From contig CM060175.1 of NCBI GenBank assembly GCA_030549775.1, positions 36,578,318 to 36,642,317 on the forward strand: a DNA stretch of 64,000 nucleotides, read 5' to 3'. Position 1 is the first letter of the stretch. Each line of letters begins with the position of its first letter. Origin of the DNA: Tamarix chinensis (Eukaryota; Streptophyta; Magnoliopsida; Caryophyllales; Tamaricaceae). Below the pieces are notes generated by a model. The model had not been told where the DNA came from and made no database searches. It saw nothing but the letters and a program-made list of their open reading frames with translations. Made by a program: the position numbers and the translations under genes. Shown here piece after piece: positions 49,401-61,400 of the stretch.

Positions 49401-52400
49401 TCAATCAGCGTACTTGTATATTTCATAATGGGAGAAAAAGATATAGCTCCTAAAATAACCATTGAAATATTGCTTGTCTTTGTTATGAAAGGAATCAAAG
49501 GATATAAAACTATGTTCACTCTAATTATACTAGGTCACTTTAGAATGGTAGAGTTTACTATATTATTTTGTACAGGTACATATATTATTTTACTGGTCAT
49601 CCTCATGGCATTGTTTAGCAGAATTACTTGAATAGTTTGTTTCATCACTATATTCTTGCACTTGCAAACAATGATGGATCCTCACTTATCAGCTTTTCTA
49701 TTGTACATTGCTGCAGAGGGTGATGGTTCCAAAATTTATGTAAGCTGCATTGCTTTTCGTGATCTCGTTGATGAGGACATTGCCGAGGCACATCAAATTC
49801 CCCCGAATTCTTATGCCGATAAGTGTATTTGTCTTGTTTCACGTTTACCTAGTTTTCGTGCCCTTCGTAGTTCAGTGGAGGAGATTTTCACTCTTTGCTT
49901 TTCAAGTTCGGGTAGTTGGTGAGTTTTTTCCTTCTTCAAGTGAAATATTTGTGTTGTACCTTCAATAATAATTAAATGATGCTTAAAACTGATTTTTTCA
50001 CTCTATCAGGCTGTGTTCATGAAGGAAGTTTTTTTCCAGTTTTTATTTTGTTTTATTACTTTTGGTGCACGGAATGTATTTCAGCAACATAGTGATACCA
50101 AAGTGGAAACCTCAAAAAACATTTTCTTCTTTTCTTAGATGATATATTATGTTGTTCTCTATATGGCTAGTAGCATTGCCAGGTAGGTTGATCTCTAAAT
50201 TGTTCAATCCTCATTTCTGCATGTAGAGTGGTGTTGGGGATGGAAATCCACTCTCTTGGTTGTCTAAAGTAGTTGAAATCATCAACTTGATTAAGTGCCC
50301 AGTCAAATTGCATCAAACAGGATGTTTCTCTATAGAAGGCCTCTTTTTGGTTTAAGAATGGGAAGATCTTTAGAACTCTGTAGTGTTATGTTTCCTTTGT
50401 TAGATGCTAATGTTGTATAGATCAGAACACTTAAATTTCATATTCCTTTTTTTCTTTTCCCTAGCCTAATGTTTAAAGCAAAATTGAGGATAATCTGTTC
50501 ACTTTGGTGTCAGTAATGACAATTTTATCCACCTTTATCGAAATCTTGTGTATTTTTCTAGTCTCAATGGTGATATATGATAGAAAACGGTTGATGAATC
50601 CATAGAGATGAACTAAAGTTACAGCCTGGTTCCTGCTGAACCCACTAGTTGGCCTAGCTTTGGTGAGGAAATGTGTCTTCATTTGCAAACCTTACAGGTT
50701 TATGAATAGTTACTGTCCTTTACGATTTTGATGGTGGGTTGAGCGGAGAATTTAAATCTGTTGTAAAATTTCTGTTCTAGTAATTTTATTGTTATAGTTT
50801 GGATATTCATCACTTTTTATGACCTGTAGAGAGTGGTAGAACAAACCTGGCAATAGATTGCGGATGATAAATAATATGTTGCTGTACTTGTTAAACATTG
50901 GCCCATACTGGTATGCATTGGTAAACATTGAATATCGGTTTGTAACACTACATATTGGTTACATCATATTTTCATGTTGCATATTGGCAATTTAAAAATT
51001 TGATACATACCAACATTTTGTTTCATAGAACACAGTAAGGGAAATGCAAAGTTATAGTTTCTTCTTCATATTAGATTTGTGGTTGGTATAATGGGTATTA
51101 ATTATTAAACTGAACTGTGACAATGACGATCTGATAATTTTGTTGTGTTTGCTAGGTCAACAAAAAATTTTGTTAGTAACTCACTAGGTTGTAGAAATCA
51201 AATTGAACAGTTCAGCATTTAATCACACCCATTTGTACTTTTTATTTTTTCCTTTTCCATTTGTTCTTCATTTGTACTCAAGTCAGATAATCATGTAAAT
51301 ACTTGTCATCATGTAATAAAATAATTGGTGATTGTCTGTTATTGCCCGGCATATATTGTTGTTTAAGTTTATGATGAAGAAAGTGTCACTGAAAGAAAAC
51401 CTCTCATTTGTTGCCTATGATAGACATATTTCTTCTATCAGGAAATTTGTCTGTCAAAAAACCATGTTGGTTAATAAAACAACATTCTCTTTACTTAAGT
51501 TGTCCATTTCAAACCGCTAATGAGGAGTGTGGTTGTGGAGATTCTAACCTAAGGTCAAAAGCACAGTGTGAGGTGAAATAGAATTATATTGATGTGTTTA
51601 AATATCAGGAAAGTATAGCAGATTACAGAAGTGCTGAGGGCTTGTGAGTTACAATGTAGAGATAATTTACAAGAGACCAGTCAAGTTCTAACTTTGAAAG
51701 AAGGAAGCATCCTCTTTTTAGGTGTGAACTGGCTTCTATTTATAGAAACTGCTAAGGCAATGTGCCCTCCATGACAGTCCAATCTAGTTGTAGTTTCCCC
51801 ATAACTGGGAGGAATCTTGCATGATTTTTTATTTTTGTGTACTGTAGCACTTAGTTCATTATCCTTTTATGACTTTTCTTTTCGTTTATCGTTTCCCTTG
51901 TTGCATAGGGAATTGCTTCTTTAACAAGTTTCTCTCCTAGGCATAGTTGCTTTTTGCTTCTGTAGTTTGTTTTAAAAGTTTGTCATTCTTTGTTGTGTTT
52001 CAGCAAGCCATTGTGGGATGTTATTGCATCTATCGTTTCCAATGTTCCGTTGCCTACACCTGGAAAGGATAGAGTCTTATTTGCCATTGAGAACTGCTTA
52101 CTTTTTGTTGAGGCTCCTCCAAAGGATGGCCTTCCTCATGCTGATGTATGAACTTTTCATTTTCTCTCCCTCTCTGTACACACACAAACACACACTCTCA
52201 CCCACCGTTCCCTGTCTGCCAGATTTAGTCATCTGGAGCAGCTTCATATGCCAGTGTGAGCACTAGTGCTGTATCTTGCTAGATGGGTGTCAGTACTCTA
52301 ACAACTATTATCTCTTCTGTTGTGCTAGATATCGTTTGAGCCTCTGGTACAGTGTCTGGATGTTGACAATTTAATTAAACTTTTCACAGCCGTATTGCTT

Positions 52401-55400
52401 GAGCGAAGGGTCTTACTTCGGTCAAATAAGTATGTTCCTATCTTTAGATATATATATACAAATGTTCTGTTGTCTAATTGCTCTGATTTGATGGAAAGAT
52501 GAACCTTTAGAGCTAAAGGAGAAACAAATGCATGAACAATATCTTAACAATCATCTCTCTCTCATCTTCCTCTCTCTTTGGTCTTACATTTGTGTTTTTC
52601 TCACGGTTGTTTTCCTTTTTTACTTGGTTCTGAATTTACATTGATTATTGGTATGTTTTTGCGCATTCTCTTTTGTTGGCTCCATAAGTACTTGGAGAAG
52701 CTCCACCTACCCACTTCTTCGTCATCCTCTGAGCCTTCCTCCTCTTATCCCTTGAAAAAAAAAGGTTGAGAAAAGGAAACAAGGGAACATTAGCACAAGA
52801 GAAATAAATAGAATTCTTCTGGTTGCTATTTTGTTTTAGTAGACTCTGTTGAGTGGAAAAATATTCAGAGTTTGGATAGAAAAAGGGAAAGAAAAAGTTG
52901 GTGCATGTGTTTTATGGGAGTCACAAAGGCGCAATGTTTTTGCATTGGCGAAGCTTGTTTGAGTTAGGATATTACAAAAACAACACTTTCTAAGGCCAAC
53001 AAGCATATAATTAAATATCGTTTCTTATATGCAATATCGGCTAATATTTATAATATTATTGGTTAGCCAATATGCGAAACTTGCGACATGTGATAGTTTT
53101 AAAATTTCACGTATTTATCGACAGATATTTGCCAATATTTGCCATGTTTGTTGACAATTGTCAATATTTGTTGGGGAAAAAAATATGCCGCAACAATCGG
53201 ATATAAAAAAATATCATTGCTTGCCAACAAGGATACTAGAGTAGCAGTTTGGCATACATGTCATATCTGGAAGCAAATATATAAAAAATCTAGCATTGAA
53301 AGTTGCAATGCTTCTTGGAGATTTGGCTTGGATCATGCTTATAGGAGTACAATGAGTAAAAATGAGGATAGCAGAAAGAAAAGAAAGAAATCTCATTGTT
53401 TAAGAGTAATGGGTGATCTCTAATGGTAATGTTAATCAGGGATTTGAGGTCAGGGCACCTCCCAGTCCCAATCATTCTCCATAATGATGGAAAGATGATC
53501 TCCCTCACCATGGTTCATCAGTAGCTGTCAAGTGCTGACTCAGCCTCTATGGGCTGACAGGAAATTCTCTAACAAACACCTAATGACTCAACACCCCTAA
53601 GCTTCAAAGAATTTTATCTGATTACTTCAAAACATATCAGGATAATATTATTTCTCGTCCTCCTTGATCCTCCTCACACTGTTATATTTTACCATTGGTC
53701 TGTCACCTTGTCCTCAAGGTGGAGTTCAGAGAAAAAAGTGATCAATCATCTCACTCTACACATGATGCTTTGAACTCTGTAATCCACTTCATTAGTACTT
53801 CCTGCACCTCCTTGGAATCCTTAAGGTGGAGTTCAGAGAAAAATCTCATCAATCATGTCATTCCACCCATGAAACCTGTCCAGTTGGTTAGTACTTCCAG
53901 CACCCCCGTGGAATTGTAATGCAGGTCTAGAACATCTTCTTTTTCAACCTTCTACTCTAAACACTTAGTGAGGATCGCAGGGAAAGGCTGACAGTCACTG
54001 AATCAGGCAAGTCCATGCAGTAAGCCACCGTGTATTTCTATTGAGATGGCAAAAGTTCCTCATCCCATGGACTAAAGTGCGACCAATCCAATCAAATATA
54101 TAAGGATGTTGAGAATTCATTCTTCCAAGAATGTCAAGATATGTAAAACTGATATTTTTCCTGTGGGTGTTTGAGGTTGAAATTCCTTTGTATCATAGTC
54201 ATTGTTCTCCTCTCTCTGTCCTCTCAAGCACCAGTGTTATAATTTCACCTCTCAGAGGAATACAACCAATAGATGAAACCTGATACAATTTCTTATTGAT
54301 AGTCAGAAAAATTGTACACGAATCTTCACTAAGCTGACAAATTGATGTACCGGCATCAACGGTGCACCACCTTATTCTTGTACATCATAGCCAGCCTTCC
54401 TCTGAATCTCCTTCTTGGAGTCATTTTCATCAAGGATTTCCCCACGAGTCTCTTTAACCACATATTTCATTTTCGTTAAGAATATCTGCCTTGCGGGATT
54501 TTTTTTTTATTTGAAATTCGCTGAGGAAATTCCAGACTTACATTGAATCTACACTGGTTGCAACATGTCACGAATTGTTGGCATCTCATGTAAATCTTCC
54601 TATGGAGTAGAATCCAGAATGTTCATTGCATCAGCCACTCTAACTATACTATCATTACACTCTTCTAAAATTGGTATCAGTTGCATGAGAAACTTCATAG
54701 ATTCAAGTAGTCACCTACTTCAAAAGGCACAGAACTAACAGCATGGCACAAATCCATATTTATTTCAGGCATTTCAACAAACACCTTGGGTGCAAACTAC
54801 ATAATTGTAGAGACACGCTTCACCAATATATTATGCAATCCCAGCACTTGTTTTGCCCCAAAAGTTTAATATATGATCTTATATATATCCAATTCAACAT
54901 TTGGAATTCTATTGGAAAGGGAAAACACAACACTATGATAGAAAACACCTTGACCTCTTTGGTCTCTTTCCCTCAACAACTTGATAGGTACCTGGTTACC
55001 AATCACTACCACAGGGTAAAGTAAAGAGAAAAATGGCAAGAATGGAAGGATAGTGAGAGAAGATGAAAGAGAGCAAGCTGGTAATTGATAGAAGAGGATT
55101 ACACCTTCCAGGAATTTGAGGACCTGGAGACCTCCAAAACCACAAAGACAATGTCCAAATAACCTCCCCTCTTTTCCTCTCTTCCCATGCTCATATAAAC
55201 ACATGATACCTTTTCCCTAGCATAACAGATTTGCTGACTCACCAGGTGCTGTAACAAACTTTACAAAGCCAAAAAAGACAAAAGACCTAAAGGAAATAAT
55301 AAAAGGGAAATAACAATGCAAATGAATCCAATTGTCTTCATAGCCCTCATACATGATTCACCTTGCCATTAATTTCATTCACTCATGCACTCCACCGAAA

Positions 55401-58400
55401 GCTCTAGCCTTCCTCTTTAACATATGTTTATTTGATGAAAGGTCTGTCATTACTGCCCCCTTAGAGTTTCACCTTGTCCTCAAGGTGAAAAGCTAGAATT
55501 GTTGGTTGAAGCTCAAGTTTTTTCCAAGATCAACTCCTGCGATTTCACAATAAATTCTTAACCGGAGCTTCCCAAACTTAAGGCAATGTATCCTGGGAAA
55601 AGACCATGAGCGGCTCAATTTATTAACAATAATCTCTAGTGAGTTGATGTCCGCTAACCACCACATTATGTCTGCAAAATTGGAATAATTATGATCATCA
55701 ACAACCACAAGTAAAACTAAAACCTCCACAAGTGTTGTGATCCTAGAAACACCCTTGTGTGCCCAAATAGAATTCATCATCATAAGGAGAAAACCATCTT
55801 GATGAAATATCCAGTCATGAGGAAGACAACATTTTAGAGTCCCCATATCCTATATACTTTTCAACAAGCAGGTCATATAAATTCATCCCACTCTTCCTCT
55901 CTAATTTGAGCGTGTTAATCTGCTGAACCTTTTGTTTGGATTTTGCTCAAAAAGGATGAACACCACCAAGTAGGATGTATAATAAAACCCCAACACTCCA
56001 AACATCTATCACTCCATTATCAAATATCTTCAAAGGGCCTTTTTCCTTCTTGCTGGCATCTAGACGGTTCTCTAGCCTAAGAGTGCAACACACCACTCCA
56101 TGCTAGTGGCACATCAAGATTACTCGTGTTTGCCTTCTCCAGTCACCTCTTCGAACATCTTTGCCCTTGAGTCTTTAGTTCCCCAATTTGTTGCCCATTG
56201 TTGTTCAGCAGAGGAATTAGTAGCTCCACTTGACTTTGTGATGGACCTGGGTCAAAGGGATGTTTGCTTGCCATCACTCGTTGCTGTGTTGCAGGCTCAT
56301 CAAAGAGGGAGATGAGCATCACAACATCTAGTTTTGTCATATTATTCAACTCGCCCGCAAGTGAGTCGAAGGTCCTCATATGAGGGTATTTTTGACCTAA
56401 CAACCACTTTGGTACTTGATTTAACCTGCTTGCACTACCCAATAATGATCGCTTGCTATTTGGACTGCTCATCTACTTTTCATTAGTTTAGTAACAATCC
56501 CCAACCCATTAACTGTTAAACACTCAAACACTTCACCAAAGGGATTTTTTTTTTCCGCAATAGTGGTGTTAAATGGTCAAAGGATTTCAATTGCTCTCTC
56601 ATGACGGTTCCACAGTAGATATCCCTACGACCCTACCAGTCTAGCTTCACAATATTTTCCCTTAGAAGTGCCTCTTTATCGGGTACCTAGTGCCCTTTTG
56701 ATAGCATAGGTAAGTGAACTTCCTCCCTCTCTTTTGGTTTCTGTTCTTCACTTGACTCCAACCCCATCTTTTTAATCATATCATCTAACCTTCCTATGAT
56801 TTCCTTCATGACTCTCTCCATCATCTCCCATTGCTTCTCCAACCCATGAAGCTTCTAAGTTTCGGCTCATATCACACCAGTGCCCATTTTCCATGTCTCT
56901 TGCAGTACGTTCAGCTTTTCCTCTATTTCAGCCACCTTAGTTTCCTCCACTTCAACTCCAAAATCGAACCGCTATGATATCATTGATAGGTACATGGCTA
57001 CCAATCACTACCACAGGCTAAAGCAAAGAGAATACAACAAGAATGGAAGGATAACGAGAGAAGATGTGAGAAAAAAAAAGAGAGTAAGTTGTTTATTGAT
57101 ACGAGAGGATTACACCTTCCAGGAATTTGAGGAACTGGAGACCTCCAAACTGCAAAGACAATCTCCAAATGACCTTCTCCCTTTTCCTCTCTTCTCATGC
57201 TCATATAAGCAGGTGATACCCCCTCCCTAGCCTAACAGATTTGCCGACTCAGCAGGTGCAGTAACAAACTTTACATAGCCAATAAAGGAAAAACACATAA
57301 AGGAAATAATAAAAGAAAAATAGTGATGCAAATGACTTCAACTGTCCTCATAGCCCTCATACACGATTCACCTTGCTATTAATTTCTATCACTCATGCAC
57401 TCCACCAGCCTTAGCGTTACTCTTCCTCACATATGCGTATTTGATGAAAGGTCTAGCACAACTCTGCAGTATAAGACTCATTGCAGCAAAGATCGGGCAA
57501 GAGTGAATTCTAATGGGGCACATCATTCATCAGAGAGATTCTTGATTGTGGGCCGGGCCCACTCGCAGACCCACTTGGGGCCAATAACCCAATTTTAGTA
57601 AATGGCAGACATTAGTTTTATGCAATTTTAAGTCGACCATAGTTTATTAAGTTATATATGCATTTTAATTTCATAGGTCTTCAAAGGTGTGTTAGACCAT
57701 CTGCTAGAAACCCTAACTTGCTTCATAAGTTGTAATCAACTAGCTCTGTCCTTTGTAATAGACAAGTTGGGAGAAGTAGCAAATAGCTAATTCTGGGGTT
57801 CTCTCCTCTGTCCATCACCTGTCTCTCTTCATGCACAGATATTGGTTTGATTCAAGCACAGATACAGAATCCAGTAGGAATATTCTTGATTCGAGGGTCA
57901 ATCTTTTACGAACAAGCTTATTATCTTCTTCAATATCAAGGAAAACTTACAGATCCCAAAACCCTGCTAGAATTAGGATCTGCTTTAACAGAAGAGGTGC
58001 AGATAGCTGGATTGCAGAGATTTCTTGATTTAGGATTTACCCTCACTATTACAGAACCATTGGCAGCCGTCATCCCCATTGCTGCAACAGTTTTGGGTTT
58101 CAAGATGTAGCTAACCCAAAGGTTCTCAGTAGGATTTGCGCAGCGTGTTGGCTGCTGCTGCCCTGGTAATTTTCTTGATTTCCTGCTTCCCTGTTCTTAC
58201 TGGTGAACTAATGCTTTCAACGTCAGGGATGAGGTGTTCCAGCTTATCTCCTGTATCCATCATCACTTTTTCCAGCTCCTCCATTCAATCCTCCAATACT
58301 GACAGCTTTTTAGTATGGCTTTGCACCTCCTTTATCTCCTTCCTACATTTTTACTGCATTAAACTCAACCTCTCCTCAATTGCTTTGACTTTCTTGTGTT

Positions 58401-61400
58401 CCATCTACTTCCAAGATTGTTTAGTGCTCTGATGACAGTATGATAAGACACAGTAAAAATGAAGACAGCTGGAAGAAAAGGAACAGATTCTACTATTTAG
58501 AGAAATGGATGATGTCAATGGTTGTGATAATAAGGAATTCAAGGCAGCATCAACATAGCATTCCCAAAATGTTGCCCCCTTCGTGTCAATATCCACTCCC
58601 CTAAATGGTGAATAAGAGAAAATATTCCCTCCACTGTGGCTCACCACTATCTGGATGGCATCAACAATTGCTAATATAAGGGTAGTTGAAGAGTTGTTTA
58701 TGAAGCTATAAGGAAGCTTATGAGTAGCAAAACTATGATAAATTGGTTTTGGTAGCAAAATGAGTTGGGAGCACGGGGGAAGGGGCAACCAAATTGGTGA
58801 GATTGGTGGGATTTAATTGATAAAATATTTTGCTTAAGTATTGATAGGCGTATTTGATACAGTGAGTTGGTGTAATACATTGGAATTTATGCATCAGTGT
58901 AAGTGTAAAAATGAATACAAAGCTTATGAGTAGAAAAGATTATATATAAGTTCATCTATGACAAATTTGTCCTGTAAGTTTATCTATCTTGGAATTTCTA
59001 AGTAGAATGTCCTTTTCTTGAAAATCTATGGTGAATTTGAGATCTGGTTACAAAGATTGCTGCCAAATAGAAGTGTTGGCAGAAAATCAATTATCAAACT
59101 TGTACGACTCATCTGAATCATATAAACATGGGATGCATGGACAAGTTGGTTATATATCTATTTTATGGTGTGCGTTGCTGCAGAAAGCGAGTTGAATGAA
59201 AATGTTATGATGTAATTGGTTTAATGGAGAAAAGTTGGACAAACATGTGGCTGGTAAAATCTATTCTGGACAACGTAAATCATACTATCTTAGTCAGGCA
59301 AAAGTGGCTTTTACTTATTATTAGTGAATCCATGGCAGACTTGAGTGACGCTAGATGTCTTCTGTATATGTAGGACAAAGAGGATGATATTTTAGCATTC
59401 TTAGTATTATCTTTTGTGGTGAATTTTTTCCCATTATCTTATACTTTTGTGATTTATTTATGAGCTTTGGATTTGGTGATATATTGGAAATGAAGATATT
59501 TTTGGTCAAGTTGTATATAATGGTTTTTTTGGTACTAGGGTGATTCTGTTATTCAATTATGCATTACATGCATTAATTTCTCAAATTTCCTATATTGCCA
59601 CAGATACTCTCTATTAACGCTTGTGTCAGAGGCAATTTGCCATCTCATTTATCCATTTCGATGGCAGGTACTGTTCTTGACTCTTTTACTTCGTGTATTT
59701 ATTCAAGGTGTTTTAGATATCTGCCTATGTTTTGGTCGTTGTGGATCCTTGGGATCTCTGGCTATATGATGGGGTTTGAGTCATTGTTGTCCATTAAAGA
59801 GGATTTTGCAGTTAATATAGCTGTTGAATTGGATTCTTTCTATCATTTCCTTCTAGAAAGGGAAAAGTATTCCTGTAGAAAAGGAAAATATATTTCTTAT
59901 TCTGCTTCACTCTTCTTTTCCCTTACCTAACATTCTGCATGTTTGTTTTGCTGAAGCATGTCTACATTCCGTTGCTATTTTTCAGTGGAGTAGACTATAT
60001 CGATGCTCCTACCCCCTATATGATGGGCCTTCATTCAGGTGTTGATACAACTGGCCTCACTATGGATGGTGTAAGTTTAGCTGTTTTTACATCATGTTGA
60101 TCCTTCTTACCATGCTCTGTTTTCTTTGTTTACAGTATGCCTATTTGGTGCCTTTCTCCGGTTATTAGTTTTACCTCATTTAAGCTGATTGTTCACTTGG
60201 TCTTGTTACAGTTCTTTGTTAAGATTTATTCAGTTGAATAACTAATATTGTAAGCTACAGCCTAGATGCTGAGGGGTCTTGTGCCTGGTCCTGGACTTTT
60301 GCTTTGCAGTTATTAGCTTTTCTATGTTTCCAAGTTATTAGGAAATTGATGAAATGACATGATGTATGTTGAATTTTTTGGACTTTATGCTTTTTAGTAA
60401 AGGCAGTAGTAGTTTTGAATTTCTCCAGATAAGTAATGGCTCACATTGAAATGAAGTACTGATGCAAGAACACTTTAACTACCAAATGCTCCTCGATGAT
60501 ACTATTGGTTAAGGTTGAGAGGATAACTCTCCTATGAGGGGAAGTGGTTTTGAAGGAATCCTACCATCTTTGTCTCTGCAATTTCATTATTGTGACAACA
60601 GACTACCCTCCCCTGCACCCCACTTCTCATAATTGTGGGAACCCGGCATTACGGGATAATAGAACCATAGTTCAGTTGCTGTTTCTGCACATCTTCGAGA
60701 ACCATTCTGTTTTCCCTTTTGCAAGATGGAAAAAACGTTATTTTTCAACTTCTGAGGCAGAGGATCTGATATGACTGTTTGCAATCTGATGAATGATGTG
60801 TATAATTGAATGTGGGAACGAGACTACGGACAAGGACAAGAGTGTGCTGTCAAAATTGCCTAGTTACTAGTTCTGGAAGGCAATGGCTTTGATCACTATC
60901 TGCTGACTGCTGGCATTTTTTGTTTAGATTCACAAATGTCTTATTGTATTTTCTGCTATGTTTCAATCAAATTGGAAACATTGAAAGCTGTCAACAATTG
61001 GAAGTTATAAGAAAGTTCCATCATTCTTATAAGAGAAGGCTGGAAATGATAAGTAGGAGAAATCAAATCGATTTGATCAAGTTTCCCCTTAGAGCTTTGA
61101 TAGTGGATCATGTGGTTTTCTTGTGGACTGTGGTGAAAGCTGCATTTCATTCAAGGATTATTTACTTCCATCTAGGAGATTTTGCCATCAAGGTGGTCAA
61201 AAGAATTGCATGTTTCGATGGTCACTTAAGCTAGCTTATAGCTTATTTGACACCGATAATGCTTGTTTAACCAATTTGTTTAGATGACAAGCTCATTAAA
61301 GCTGAAAAACTTATATCAGGGTTTAGATGACAAGTTTGTTTTAGCTTAAAAGCTATTTTTGGGAAGATTGTCAATTAGCTTTTAGCTCAACCAGAGAGAA

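Larger units (their letters stand above)
54982..57458 (-). mobile_element. 2,477-bp LTR retroelement with perfect CAACT duplication, SCD1 intron 5
   Basis: LTRs at 54982-55449 (468 bp) and 56984-57458 (475 bp) align throughout, begin TGACAGACC/TGCTAGACC and end GTACCTATCA on the minus strand. CAACT flanks both sides (54977-54981, 57459-57463). The primer site TGATATCATAGC (56982-56971) matches 10 of 12 bases of the tRNA-Met type. The polypurine tract AAGGGGGCAG abuts the other LTR. The internal 1,534 bases lack protease, reverse transcriptase and integrase. They hold a coiled-coil-like gag start, an unidentified 109-codon frame, a kinase fragment, and at 55520-55455 the pol tail SWKKLELQ...FHLEDKVKL. 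It lies within the older element. Confidence 0.9.
53336..58700 (-). mobile_element. old minus-strand Ty3-type element in SCD1 intron 5, interrupted by a younger element
   Basis: The right LTR edge TGATAAGACACAG at 58441 is followed (minus strand) by TGTCATCAGAGC at 58437-58426, a tRNA-Met-type primer site, then gag-start-like sequence in which MEHKKVKAIEERLSL can be read. A related LTR copy starts at about 53336; the shared words CAGTAAAAATGAAGACAGC and GAGTAAAAATGAGGATAGC are followed by recognisable but diverged sequence. Next to it, at about 53698-53724 on the minus strand, ELHLEDKV is the C-terminal signature of Ty3-type pol proteins. LTR outer ends could not be fixed. The element is antisense to SCD1 and inactive. 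Confidence 0.6.

Noticed and set aside
49576..49631. Alternative SCD1 exon 3 start after TGTACAG
   Set aside because: It gives TYIILLVILMALF, then a stop, and is not the conserved sequence. The acceptor at 49716 restores GDGSKIYVSC.
56143..56472. Ordinary gag protein of the inner element
   Set aside because: No gag motifs or zinc knuckle were seen; left as unidentified.
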